Of a DNA stretch of 36,270 nucleotides, positions 15,859 to 24,192 are shown piece by piece. Origin of the DNA: Deltaproteobacteria bacterium (GTDB taxonomy: Bacteria; Desulfobacterota; Syntrophia; Syntrophales; Smithellaceae). The DNA lies in contig SBEK01000011.1 in NCBI GenBank assembly GCA_009668925.1, forward strand, positions 1-36,270, read 5' to 3'. The position numbers and the translations under genes were made by a program. How positions within the stretch are numbered: the first letter of the stretch is position 1; every line of letters begins with the position of its first letter. A model generated the notes under the pieces. The model made no database searches and was not told the origin of the DNA. It saw only the letters and a program-made list of their open reading frames with translations.

Positions 15859-16875
15859 ATGAAAAAATATCTGATTACCGGATATGCTGGATTTGTCAGT
15901 CGTCACTTCCTCGAATACCTCGACAAAAATGAAGCCGCTGCATGCATCAAGGGATTGGATACGCAAAACCCACCGTTCCCGCAGGAGGCCTATAAAAGCA
16001 TCCGGGTGAATTTTGAAAAAGTCGATCTGCTCGATCAGGACCGCATCGAAAAGATTGTCTGCAATTTTCAGCCGGACTATATTGTTCACCTCGCCTCATA
16101 CAGCAGCGTCGCCTTCAGCTGGAAAGAGCCCATTTTGTGTTTTCGCAACAACATGAATATTTACTTGAACCTGCTGGAAGCGGTGAGGAAAGTGAATCTG
16201 CCCGCGCGGATCCTGTCCATCGGATCTTCGGAGGAATACGGCAATGTCGGGGAGAAATCGCTGCCTTTGACTGAAAGGCACGTGCCCGGGCCGCTCAGCC
16301 CCTATGCGGTGGCCAGAGTTTCGCAGGAGATGATTTCAAAAGTTTATGTTGACGGATACGGTCTGGACATTGTGATGACCCGATCGTTCAATCACATCGG
16401 ACCCAACCAGAAAGACATCTTTGTCGTATCGTCATTCGCCAAACAGCTGGCGGAGATTAAAAAGAACGGCAGCGGCTCCGGCGAACTGGTCACCGGAGAT
16501 ACATCGATTGTCCGGGACTTCACGGATGTAAGAGATGCCGTTGCCGCTTACGATCTGCTCTTGAAAAAGGGAAAATCCGGGGATATCTATAATGTCTGCA
16601 GCGGCCGGGGAACGTCGCTCAAAGATGTCATCGAGGCCATGGCCGATATCCTGGATCTGCATATTCATACACGGGTTGACGAAAATCTGGTGCGACCGAA
16701 CGACAACAAGGTCATCATCGGATCCAGTGAAAAAATAAAAAGGGAAGTCGGCTGGCACAACATCATCCCACTCGAAAAGAGTTTGAGGGATATCCTTGAT
16801 TACTGGTGTACGGCACGGACGCATTTTGCAGGGGCGTCCGGGATCGGACCCGCAATTGAGGTTGTAACCCGGTGA
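15859..16875 (+). CDS. rmd: GDP-4-dehydro-6-deoxy-D-mannose reductase-like SDR (GDP-D-rhamnose synthesis)
   Basis: Rmd reduces GDP-4-keto-6-deoxymannose to GDP-D-rhamnose. Family features are SSEEYG at 123-128, SPYAVARVSQE, TRSFNHIGPNQ at 174-184, the RDFTDVRDAV block, and IYNVCSGRG. Two departures from textbook SDRs are visible: the expected YxxxK is Tyr149-x3-Arg153, and the dinucleotide loop is GYAGFVS (third Gly replaced by Ser14). Similar variants may be normal for this subgroup. The length (338) is a little above Pseudomonas Rmd, with a C-terminal extension of about 20 residues. The position right after gmd supports the assignment. The stop overlaps the next gene's GTG start by 4 bp. 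Confidence 0.85.
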   Translation: MKKYLITGYAGFVSRHFLEYLDKNEAAACIKGLDTQNPPFPQEAYKSIRVNFEKVDLLDQDRIEKIVCNFQPDYIVHLASYSSVAFSWKEPILCFRNNMNIYLNLLEAVRKVNLPARILSIGSSEEYGNVGEKSLPLTERHVPGPLSPYAVARVSQEMISKVYVDGYGLDIVMTRSFNHIGPNQKDIFVVSSFAKQLAEIKKNGSGSGELVTGDTSIVRDFTDVRDAVAAYDLLLKKGKSGDIYNVCSGRGTSLKDVIEAMADILDLHIHTRVDENLVRPNDNKVIIGSSEKIKREVGWHNIIPLEKSLRDILDYWCTARTHFAGASGIGPAIEVVTR

Positions 16876-18017
16876 CGATGGTATCTTACGCCCAGAATTT
16901 TGAAGACGTGATGCTTTGGCGTGCGCTTAAGCATGTTGCCGACGGATTTTATATCGACGTGGGCGCGAATGATCCCGTCATTGATTCGGTGAGCCTCGCT
17001 TTCTATGAGCGGGGATGGCGAGGCGTTCATGTTGAGCCCACGAAGCAATATGCCGACAAGCTGAGGACGTCGCGCCCGGATGAACGGGTCTGGCAAGTAG
17101 CCATTGGCCGCCAAAAGGGATTTCTTGATTTTTACGAATGCACGGATACGGGATTGTCCACCGGCGATCCGGAAATTGCGGAGCAGCACGGGAAGAACGG
17201 ATTTTCATTTACCAAGACAACGGTGGAGGTCCTGCCCCTGCAGGATATTCTTGATCAATATGATGACCGGGAAATCCACTGGCTTAAAATAGATGTCGAG
17301 GGCATGGAGCGGGAGGTGCTTCAAAGCTGGGAAGAGGCGCAGGCCCGACCCTGGATAGTGGTTATTGAAAGCACCCAGCCGTCTTCGACCATTGATGTTT
17401 CCGGAAGCTGGGAGCCGCTTGTCCTCGCGAAAGGTTATATCTTTGCCTACTTTGACGGGTTGAATCGATTTTATTTACATGAGCGTCATGAAGAGCTGCT
17501 GGATAAATTCAAGCTTCCGCCTAATGTTTTTGACGATTTCATTCTGTATGGACGTGAGAAGGCGAAAAATAAGGTGAACGACGCTCAAGACAAACTAATT
17601 GCAGCCGAGACCAGAGCCAAACGGGCAGTGGCGGATTTGCAGGCCGTGTATAACAGCCGCTCCTGGAAATGGACCGGGCCGTTACGTTTTGCGGGCAAGG
17701 CTCTCCGCCGGGTGGGGCGGGGCGGCAACGCGCGGTCAATCCTTGTACTCATGAACGAACCGGGAAGGACGGCCCGGCAGATGGTCTTCAGGCTCAAGCG
17801 GTATGGTGCAAACCATCCCCGCCTCAAAGGCGTCGCCCTCCTGTTTTTGCGTCCTTTCCCCGCTCTGAAAGCCCGCCTGAAGAGAGCAGGGTTGGCTCAG
17901 GCTGCACTGCTCAGTTCCTTCACCGTTTCGGGACCGGAGCAGCTTACCCCGCGCGCCCGTCAAATTTACAATGACCTGAAGACGGCCATGAAACAGCGTC
18001 CGGAGGATCGGGACTGA
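16872..18017 (+). CDS. FkbM-family methyltransferase with coiled-coil and SxSWK tail
   Basis: Residues 1-225 form a FkbM SAM methyltransferase: YIDVGANDP at 27-35, VHVEPTKQYADKL at 52-64, and HWLKIDVEGMEREVL at 136-150. A predicted coil spans about 228-260 (EKAKNKVNDAQDKLIAAETR). It is followed by SRSWKWTGPLRFAGKALRR at 262-280 and a basic, partly hydrophobic C-terminus. The architecture, a methyltransferase on a coil encoded directly before the polymerase, recalls WbdD, which caps and measures O9a chains; there is no kinase domain here. GTG 16872 overlaps rmd, with GAGG 10 bases upstream; ATG 16878 is the alternative. The stop TGA shares its last base with the ATG of the next gene, so production of both is likely coupled. 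Confidence 0.85.
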   Translation: MTMVSYAQNFEDVMLWRALKHVADGFYIDVGANDPVIDSVSLAFYERGWRGVHVEPTKQYADKLRTSRPDERVWQVAIGRQKGFLDFYECTDTGLSTGDPEIAEQHGKNGFSFTKTTVEVLPLQDILDQYDDREIHWLKIDVEGMEREVLQSWEEAQARPWIVVIESTQPSSTIDVSGSWEPLVLAKGYIFAYFDGLNRFYLHERHEELLDKFKLPPNVFDDFILYGREKAKNKVNDAQDKLIAAETRAKRAVADLQAVYNSRSWKWTGPLRFAGKALRRVGRGGNARSILVLMNEPGRTARQMVFRLKRYGANHPRLKGVALLFLRPFPALKARLKRAGLAQAALLSSFTVSGPEQLTPRARQIYNDLKTAMKQRPEDRD

Positions 18018-21000
18018 TGCGTATCGTGATTGACATGCAGGGGGCCCAATCCACAGGTTCGCGCAACCGGGGCATTGGCCGATACTCATTGTCCCTGGCG
18101 TTGGCGATGGCGCGCCATGGTGGACAGCATGAAGTCTTGCTTGCCCTGAATGCTCTCTTCCCGGACACCATCGAACCCATTCGCGCCGCCTTTTACGGCG
18201 TGTTGCCGCAGGCGAACATCCGGGTCTGGAACACCGTTTCTCGCGTTGCCGGCATCGACGCCGGCAATGATTCGCGTCGGCGGACCGCCGAGCGCGTTCG
18301 GGAAGCCTTCCTGGCCGGCCTGCGACCGGATGTCGTGCATGTAACCAGTCTGTTCGAGGGGTTCGGAGACGATGCGGTAACCGGCATCGGCTTACTGTCC
18401 CATTCGATCCCCACCGCCGTAACGCTCTATGACCTGATTCCCTACATCCATCGTAAGCCCTATCTCGAAGATCCGGCTATGGAGGCCTGGTATCTCGGAA
18501 AGATTGAACACCTGCGCCGCGCCGATCTCTGGCTGGCCATTTCGGAATCCTCCAGGAAGGAAGGCATCAGCCGTTTGGGCTTGCCGGAAGCCCGCTCGGT
18601 CAACATTTCCACCGATGCCGGGCCGCAATTTCGACCCCTCGGCCTTTCGGCTGAAGTGGAACAGCGACTGCGTCAAAAATATGGATTGCATCGCCCGTTC
18701 GTGATGTATACCGGCGGCACCGATCATCGCAAGAACATCGAGGGGCTGATTCGCGCCTTCGCCAGGCTGCCCGAAGGGGTGCGCAAAGCCCATCAGCTGG
18801 CCATCGTGTGTTTCGTGCAGCCGGAAAGCAAACACAGTCTGGAACGGTTGGCCATGAAGCAGGGCTTGACCAGAGAAGACATGATATTGACCGGATTTGT
18901 TCCCGAAGACGATCTGGTTGCCCTCTACAACCTCTGCACGCTGTTCGTCTTCCCGTCCTGGCATGAAGGTTTCGGCCTGCCGGCGCTGGAAGCCATGCGC
19001 TCGGGCGCGCCGGTGGTCGGCGCCAATACGTCCAGTCTGCCCGAGGTGATCGGTTGGGCGGAGGCCATGTTCGACCCGCATTCGGACGAGGCCATGGCGT
19101 CTGTTATGGAGCGTGCTTTATCGGACCCCCTGTTCCGTGACAGGCTTATCCGGAACGGCCAAGAGCAGTCTGCAAAATTTTCCTGGGAGGAGAGCGCCGG
19201 GAAGGCTCTTGCGGCGATGGAGCGTCTGATCGTCGAACGCCGCGCCCTGCCTGAGATCAGTAATACAAAAGAGAGGCGGCCCAGGCTGGCTTACGTTTCA
19301 CCGCTCCCCTCCGAGAGATCGGGAATTGCGGACTATAGCGCCGAGCTCTTGCCTGAACTGGCCCGCCACTATGAGATCGATGTCGTCGTCGTGCAGGACT
19401 CGATTGCGGATCCCTGGATCAAGGGTCATTGCCCGATTCGCTCCGCCGGGTGGCTGATGGAAAATGCTGCACGATACGAGCGGGTCTTGTATCACTTCGG
19501 CAATTCCCAATTCCATGAGCATATGTTCGGTCTTCTTAAGGCTGTGCCGGGCGTTGTGGTGCTGCATGATTTCTTTCTTTCCAGCATTGTGGCCCATAGA
19601 GACGCCGATGGTGCAAACCCGCAGGGGTGGGCCCGCGAGCTTTACGCGTCCCATGGCTTCCCAGCCCTCCGGGATCGCTTTCACTGCAAAGATACGGCCG
19701 AAGTTGTCTGGAAGTACCCCTGCAGCCTCAGCGTGATTCAGGATAGTTTAGGTGTCATTGTGCATTCGCCCAATTCCCTGCGGCTTGCCCAACAGTGGTA
19801 CGGGGACGATCAGGCCGATTGGGCGGTGATACCCCTCCTGCGTGATCCGCAATTAGCTGAAGATAAGGCCTCCGCCCGCAAAGCTCTGGGCTTCCGGACC
19901 GACGATTTTCTGGTGTGTGCATTCGGGCTTCTGGGACCGACCAAGCTAAATCACCGCTTACTTGAGACGTGGCTGACCTCCTCACTGGCGCGTTCCAAAT
20001 CCTGCCACTTGATCTATGTTGGCGAGAACGATCCCGGCGAATATGGTCGTGATTTACTTAGGGCGATACGCCGCGCTCCGGAGTCAGAGAATATCCGCAT
20101 CACGGGCTGGGTGGACAGGAAGGATTTCCGCCGCTATCTTGCCGCCGCCGATCTGGGCGTCCAGCTGCGCACGCTTTCCCGGGGGGAAATGTCCGCGGCG
20201 GTGCTTGATTGCATGAATTACGGCCTGGCCACCATTGTCAATGCCAACGGCAGCATAGCCGATCATCAAGATGAAGCCGTATGGAAACTGCCCGATGCGT
20301 TCACCGATGGTGAGCTTGCCCACGCTTTGGAAACACTCCGGCAGAAAGAGAATCTGCGGCTCAAGATGGGAAAAACAGCCAGAGAAATCATTCTGCGCGA
20401 TCACCATCCGCGGGTGTGCGCCGAACAGTACCGGACGGCAATTGAGCGTTTCTACCGGACGGCCGGGTCGGGTTTACCGGCTTTGCCCAACGCCATTGCC
20501 GGCATTCACAATCTAAAGCTCAGTGATGCCGATTTAGCCGCGCTGGCCGAGGCCATCGCCCAAAACTTTCCTCTGCGCAATAGACAAAGGCAACTTCTGG
20601 TGGATATCTCCGAATACGTTCAACGCGATGCCGGGAGCGGCATTCAACGCGTCGTCCGCAACGTCCTCTGGGAATGGCTGAACAGCCCGCCGGCGGGCTG
20701 CCGGGTCGAGCCCGTGTATGCCACAGTGGATCGGGAGTATCGCTATGCGCGGCGTTTCACTTTGGGCTTTTTGAACTGTCCGGATCATGTGCTGCACGAT
20801 GAACCTATGGAATATGCGCCAGGGGATATTTTCTTCGCTTTGGATTTGGAGCCGCAGGCACAAATCGTCCATCGCTCATTCTATCGAAAGCTTCGCAGCC
20901 AGGGTGTGCAGGTGATCTTCGCCGTGTATGACTTATTATGCACCCAGATGCCGTTGTGTTTTGCGCCTGACGTTAGAGAAGGTCTCTTACGTTGGCTCAA

Positions 21001-21760
21001 CGTTGTTGCCCAGAGCGATGGCGCGATTTGCATCTCTAAAGCCGTTGCCGATGATCTGGCTTCTTGGGTAGAGAAGAATGGCCCGGACCGCCAACTTCCC
21101 TTTACAATAGACTGGTTCCATCTCGGGGCCGATATGGAAAATTCATTGCCCAGCAGGGGATTACCGTCCAGCGCCCCGGATGTCCTGGAGCACTTGCGCA
21201 ACCACAATAGTTTCCTCATGGTCGGTACGCTGGATCCGCGAAAGGGCCACATCCAGGTGGTGGATGCTTTTGAACGGCTGTGGCGGTCAGGGCAGGACGC
21301 CAATTTAGTTATTATCGGCAAACAGGGCTGGATGTCAGAGGATCTTGTCGGCCGTCTGCGTGCCCATCCCCAGCTGAACAAGCGCTTGTTCTGGCTTGAA
21401 GGCGCGAGCGACGAATATCTGGAAAAGGTATACGCCGCCGTGACCTGCCTGATTGCGGCCTCCTTTGGCGAAGGCTTCGGCCTTCCACTGATCGAAGCAG
21501 CGCAGCATAAGCTGCCCGTCATGGCCCGCGACATTCCCGTGTTTCGCGAAGTGGCGGGTGATCATGCATTTTACTTCCAGGGAAGCGCGCCGGACGCTCT
21601 CGCTGATAATATTCTGGCGTGGCTTGCGCACTATAAAGAAGGGAATCACCCGAAATCCGATGGCATGCCCTGGCTTAGCTGGCGCCAGAGCGCCGAACAG
21701 TTGCGGGATAAAATCCTCAGGGATCAGCGGTGCGGTACTTATCATGATCATAGGTGTTGA
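18017..21760 (+). CDS. Three-domain GT4 glycosyltransferase, probable polysaccharide polymerase (WbdA/WbpX-like)
   Basis: The 1247-residue protein has three GT-B modules. Domain 1 (about 1-410) starts RIVIDMQGAQSTGSRNRGIG and carries HEGFGLPALE with Glu317 and Glu325. Domain 2 (about 421-830) starts RPRLAYVSPLPSERSGIADY and has SRGEMSAAVLDC at 721-732 instead of a standard Ex7E. Domain 3 (about 857-1240) starts LLVDISEYVQRDAGSGIQRV and has GEGFGLPLIE with Glu1152 and Glu1160. Multi-domain GT4 enzymes such as WbdA polymerise mannan or rhamnan repeats on the cytoplasmic face, each domain making one linkage. With gmd and rmd alongside, GDP-D-rhamnose or GDP-mannose is the likely donor. Ribosome site GGAGG is at 18002-18006. 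It overlaps the following GT4 gene by 17 bp. Confidence 0.87.
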   Translation: MRIVIDMQGAQSTGSRNRGIGRYSLSLALAMARHGGQHEVLLALNALFPDTIEPIRAAFYGVLPQANIRVWNTVSRVAGIDAGNDSRRRTAERVREAFLAGLRPDVVHVTSLFEGFGDDAVTGIGLLSHSIPTAVTLYDLIPYIHRKPYLEDPAMEAWYLGKIEHLRRADLWLAISESSRKEGISRLGLPEARSVNISTDAGPQFRPLGLSAEVEQRLRQKYGLHRPFVMYTGGTDHRKNIEGLIRAFARLPEGVRKAHQLAIVCFVQPESKHSLERLAMKQGLTREDMILTGFVPEDDLVALYNLCTLFVFPSWHEGFGLPALEAMRSGAPVVGANTSSLPEVIGWAEAMFDPHSDEAMASVMERALSDPLFRDRLIRNGQEQSAKFSWEESAGKALAAMERLIVERRALPEISNTKERRPRLAYVSPLPSERSGIADYSAELLPELARHYEIDVVVVQDSIADPWIKGHCPIRSAGWLMENAARYERVLYHFGNSQFHEHMFGLLKAVPGVVVLHDFFLSSIVAHRDADGANPQGWARELYASHGFPALRDRFHCKDTAEVVWKYPCSLSVIQDSLGVIVHSPNSLRLAQQWYGDDQADWAVIPLLRDPQLAEDKASARKALGFRTDDFLVCAFGLLGPTKLNHRLLETWLTSSLARSKSCHLIYVGENDPGEYGRDLLRAIRRAPESENIRITGWVDRKDFRRYLAAADLGVQLRTLSRGEMSAAVLDCMNYGLATIVNANGSIADHQDEAVWKLPDAFTDGELAHALETLRQKENLRLKMGKTAREIILRDHHPRVCAEQYRTAIERFYRTAGSGLPALPNAIAGIHNLKLSDADLAALAEAIAQNFPLRNRQRQLLVDISEYVQRDAGSGIQRVVRNVLWEWLNSPPAGCRVEPVYATVDREYRYARRFTLGFLNCPDHVLHDEPMEYAPGDIFFALDLEPQAQIVHRSFYRKLRSQGVQVIFAVYDLLCTQMPLCFAPDVREGLLRWLNVVAQSDGAICISKAVADDLASWVEKNGPDRQLPFTIDWFHLGADMENSLPSRGLPSSAPDVLEHLRNHNSFLMVGTLDPRKGHIQVVDAFERLWRSGQDANLVIIGKQGWMSEDLVGRLRAHPQLNKRLFWLEGASDEYLEKVYAAVTCLIAASFGEGFGLPLIEAAQHKLPVMARDIPVFREVAGDHAFYFQGSAPDALADNILAWLAHYKEGNHPKSDGMPWLSWRQSAEQLRDKILRDQRCGTYHDHRC

Positions 21761-22868
21761 TGCACGGCCGCTTTCCACTCTCCAATTAACGGGAATCGGC
21801 GTCTATTTGAATAATCTGCTGCAAGCTCTCCAGGAGATGGATCGGGAAAACCATTACTATCTCATTTCCAATACGGCTATTCATTTCGAAGTCGTGAATC
21901 CGCGATGGAAAAAAATCGAGGGCCGGTGGCCTCAAAAGATGATCAGCACGTTGTGGATGCAGTGCTGCATTCCGCGCATTGCCGCCCGGGGGAAGCTGGA
22001 TCTTTTTTGGGGACCGCGCCATCAGTTGCCTCTCTTCATATCCAAAAAAATCAAAATGGTTTTGACGATTCACGACATTGTCCATGTTTTATTTCCCCGG
22101 ACAATGCGTTTGCCGACCCTGATCACGGAGCGTCTGCTGATGCGGCATTCCATTTTGCGGGCTGATTACGTCATTGCCGACTCTCTGTCGACGGCTTCGG
22201 GTATCCAGGAACATTATAAGGCCCAGGTAACCCAGATCGGTGTCATCTATCCGGGGGCTCCCGCTTGCCTGGAGCAGGTCCCTTCACCCGGATCCGCTCA
22301 CGAAATGCTGCCCAGGAAGTATTTTTTGTTTGTGGGGACGCTGGAACCGAGAAAGAATTTAAGGGCGATCCTGCAAGCGTTTGCCTTGCTGGATGCACAG
22401 CGGGAGGATGTCGATCTTGTTATCGTCGGCAATATCGGATGGAAAACCAAAGACGCGATCAATCTTCTAGAGACCCATCGCCACCGCCGCCGGATCCATC
22501 TCGCCGGATATGTGGATGATGCCCGCCTTTCCTTCATTTATCAAAAGGCCTTCTGTCTTCTCTATCCTTCCCTGTATGAGGGTTTCGGATTCCCCATTCT
22601 GGAAGCCATGAACCACGGTGTTCCGGTTATAACGTCCAACGTATCGTCCATGCCGGAAGTTGCCGGTGATGCGGCCCTGCTGGTGGATCCCCGGGATGAA
22701 GAAGGCCTGGCCGAGGCCATGAAAAAGATTCTTGCCAGTGGTGAAATAAGAAAGATTTTGATATCCAAAGGCTATGAGAGAGTGAAGAAGTTTTCCTGGA
22801 AGCGCTGCGCTCGGGAAACACTGGATACATTCGGGAAAGTCGGATCCAGGAAAGGAAGTGTTGATTAA
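21744..22868 (+). CDS. GT4 glycosyltransferase, WbpY/WbdB-like
   Basis: This 374-residue GT-B enzyme begins MIIGVDARPLSTLQLTGIGV. It has TIHDIVHVLFPRTM at 108-121, VGTLEPRKN at 197-205, and EGFGFPILEAM with Glu279 and Glu287 spaced Ex7E. These match mannosyl/rhamnosyl GT4 enzymes of A-band and O9a loci. The reading frame is open for 62 codons upstream, inside the polymerase gene, but the family N-terminus starts at ATG 21744. Its probable job is to add the adaptor or first repeat sugars to the polyprenyl-linked primer before the polymerase takes over. Confidence 0.87.
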   Translation: MIIGVDARPLSTLQLTGIGVYLNNLLQALQEMDRENHYYLISNTAIHFEVVNPRWKKIEGRWPQKMISTLWMQCCIPRIAARGKLDLFWGPRHQLPLFISKKIKMVLTIHDIVHVLFPRTMRLPTLITERLLMRHSILRADYVIADSLSTASGIQEHYKAQVTQIGVIYPGAPACLEQVPSPGSAHEMLPRKYFLFVGTLEPRKNLRAILQAFALLDAQREDVDLVIVGNIGWKTKDAINLLETHRHRRRIHLAGYVDDARLSFIYQKAFCLLYPSLYEGFGFPILEAMNHGVPVITSNVSSMPEVAGDAALLVDPRDEEGLAEAMKKILASGEIRKILISKGYERVKKFSWKRCARETLDTFGKVGSRKGSVD

Positions 22869-23981
22869 ATGAAGATTCTCCATATTGTGAAGTACTATTA
22901 TCCCTCGTTGGGCGGCACGGAGACCTATGTCCGGCAATTGTGCAATGGAATGCCTAAATATGGCATCGAACCCAGCGTTTTGACATTCAATCACATCGTC
23001 CGGATCAAGACGGCCTGGGAAAAAGTAGACGATGTTCCCGTGCGGCGGGTGGCCTGCCCTGCGAAATTGTTCAGCCAGCCCGTGAGTTCGTCTTTCAAGA
23101 AAGAGATGCGGAAGCTCATTCCCCAGACGGATTTGGTGCATTTGCATTCTCCGTTTCCCAATGCTGAAATGCTCCATCACTATATTTCCAAACCGCTCAT
23201 TGTGACGTGGTGCGCCGATCCGGCCAATACGCGCTGGAGGAGACTGTTTCCTCTTTTCCGTCCGGCGCTGATACGCATTCTCGAAAAAGCGCAAAAGATT
23301 ATTTTAATCGGTCCCAGGTCACTTGCGCACTCCCCGACATTGCAGCCTTACCGGCACAAGTGCGCCGTCATTCCGTTGGCCTATTCAGGCGTCCAGAAAT
23401 CCGAGTTGCAGGCAGCCGCGCGGAAGATGTGCGGACCGAATCCCACTATTCTTTTTGTGGGCCGGCACAGAAAATACAAAGGGGTCAAGTATCTCATCCG
23501 TGCACTTAAGCATTTGCCGGCAGCGCGCCTGCGCGTGGTCGGCAACGGCGAAGAGTTAAATAATCTGCGGCGGCTGACCAGCCAATTGGGGCTTGATTCA
23601 CAAATTACTTTCCTGACGGATGTTCCCAATGATCGTCTCGCCGTCGAATATAAGAATGCCGATATTTTTGTGCTGCCGTCCATCGACGCCAGTGAAGCGT
23701 TCGGGATCGTGCAGGCCGAAGCCCTGGCCTATGGATTACCCGTGATTAACACCGACCTCCCGTCCAATGTACCGTTTGTAAGTCTGGACGGTGTAACCGG
23801 CACAACCATCCCGCCCCGCGATCCGGACGCCCTGGCCTCCGCCATCAGAAAACTGAGCGATGACTCCGCCTTTTATGAAAAATGCTCACAAAACGCCCGC
23901 GAGCGCGCCAGGCTTTTCACCGAAGAAGCCCTGCTGGAGAGATATGCTGAAGTTTACAGAAATGCATTGGAGGGACAGTAA
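22869..23981 (+). CDS. GT4 glycosyltransferase, WbpZ/WbdC-like
   Basis: The 370-residue protein starts KILHIVKYYYPSLGGTETYV and has VGRHRKYKGVKYLI at 198-211. It ends with SEAFGIVQAEALAYG at 275-289 (Ex7E at Glu276/Glu284) followed by NTDLPSNVPFVSLDG. That last pair of motifs is characteristic of WbpZ and WbdC, which place the first D-rhamnose or mannose on GlcNAc-PP-undecaprenol. The stop of the preceding gene is immediately before ATG 22869, with GGAAG just upstream. With the two preceding genes it forms a polymerase-adaptor trio in the same style as wbpX-wbpY-wbpZ. Confidence 0.87.
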   Translation: MKILHIVKYYYPSLGGTETYVRQLCNGMPKYGIEPSVLTFNHIVRIKTAWEKVDDVPVRRVACPAKLFSQPVSSSFKKEMRKLIPQTDLVHLHSPFPNAEMLHHYISKPLIVTWCADPANTRWRRLFPLFRPALIRILEKAQKIILIGPRSLAHSPTLQPYRHKCAVIPLAYSGVQKSELQAAARKMCGPNPTILFVGRHRKYKGVKYLIRALKHLPAARLRVVGNGEELNNLRRLTSQLGLDSQITFLTDVPNDRLAVEYKNADIFVLPSIDASEAFGIVQAEALAYGLPVINTDLPSNVPFVSLDGVTGTTIPPRDPDALASAIRKLSDDSAFYEKCSQNARERARLFTEEALLERYAEVYRNALEGQ

Positions 23982-23984
23982 AGG

Positions 23985-24012
23985 GTGAATAGTGAATGGT
24001 GGAGGGTGAATG
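23985..24012. repeat. Tandem heptamer repeat, GTGAATN family (direct copy)
   Basis: Four 7-bp units lie just after the WbpZ-like stop codon: GTGAATA, GTGAATG, GTGGAGG and GTGAATG. A further single GTGAATG is at 24084-24090. An inverted copy occurs at 24155-24175. Confidence 0.75.
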
Positions 24013-24154
24013 GAAACATTCTGTGCTGAAATCACCGTTATTAGAAAATGTTCAATGCTCTGATAACGCCATTGAAAAAAATAGTGAATGACGGATAGTA
24101 AGTATGTTAAGGAACATTCATGTATTATCTATGATCAATGATGCACCGTGCACG

Positions 24155-24175
24155 ATTCACGATTCACCATTCACG
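24155..24175. repeat. Tandem heptamer repeat, GTGAATN family (inverted copy)
   Basis: Three units of ATTCAC plus one spacer base run 24155-24175, the reverse complement of the GTGAATN units at 23985-24012. The two blocks could pair as a long stem about 140 bp apart. The element ends 8 bases before the rfbA ribosome site. Confidence 0.75.
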
Positions 24176-24192
24176 AATTTCCGGAGGAAATG

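Noticed and set aside
21558..21743. Upstream extension of the WbpY/WbdB-like gene
   Set aside because: It lies within the third GT4 domain of the polymerase gene in another frame; the conserved IIGVDARP start begins at 21744.
24148..24192. Longer rfbA start at GTG 24148
   Set aside because: The extra residues are translated from the heptamer repeat, and GGAGG places the start at 24193.
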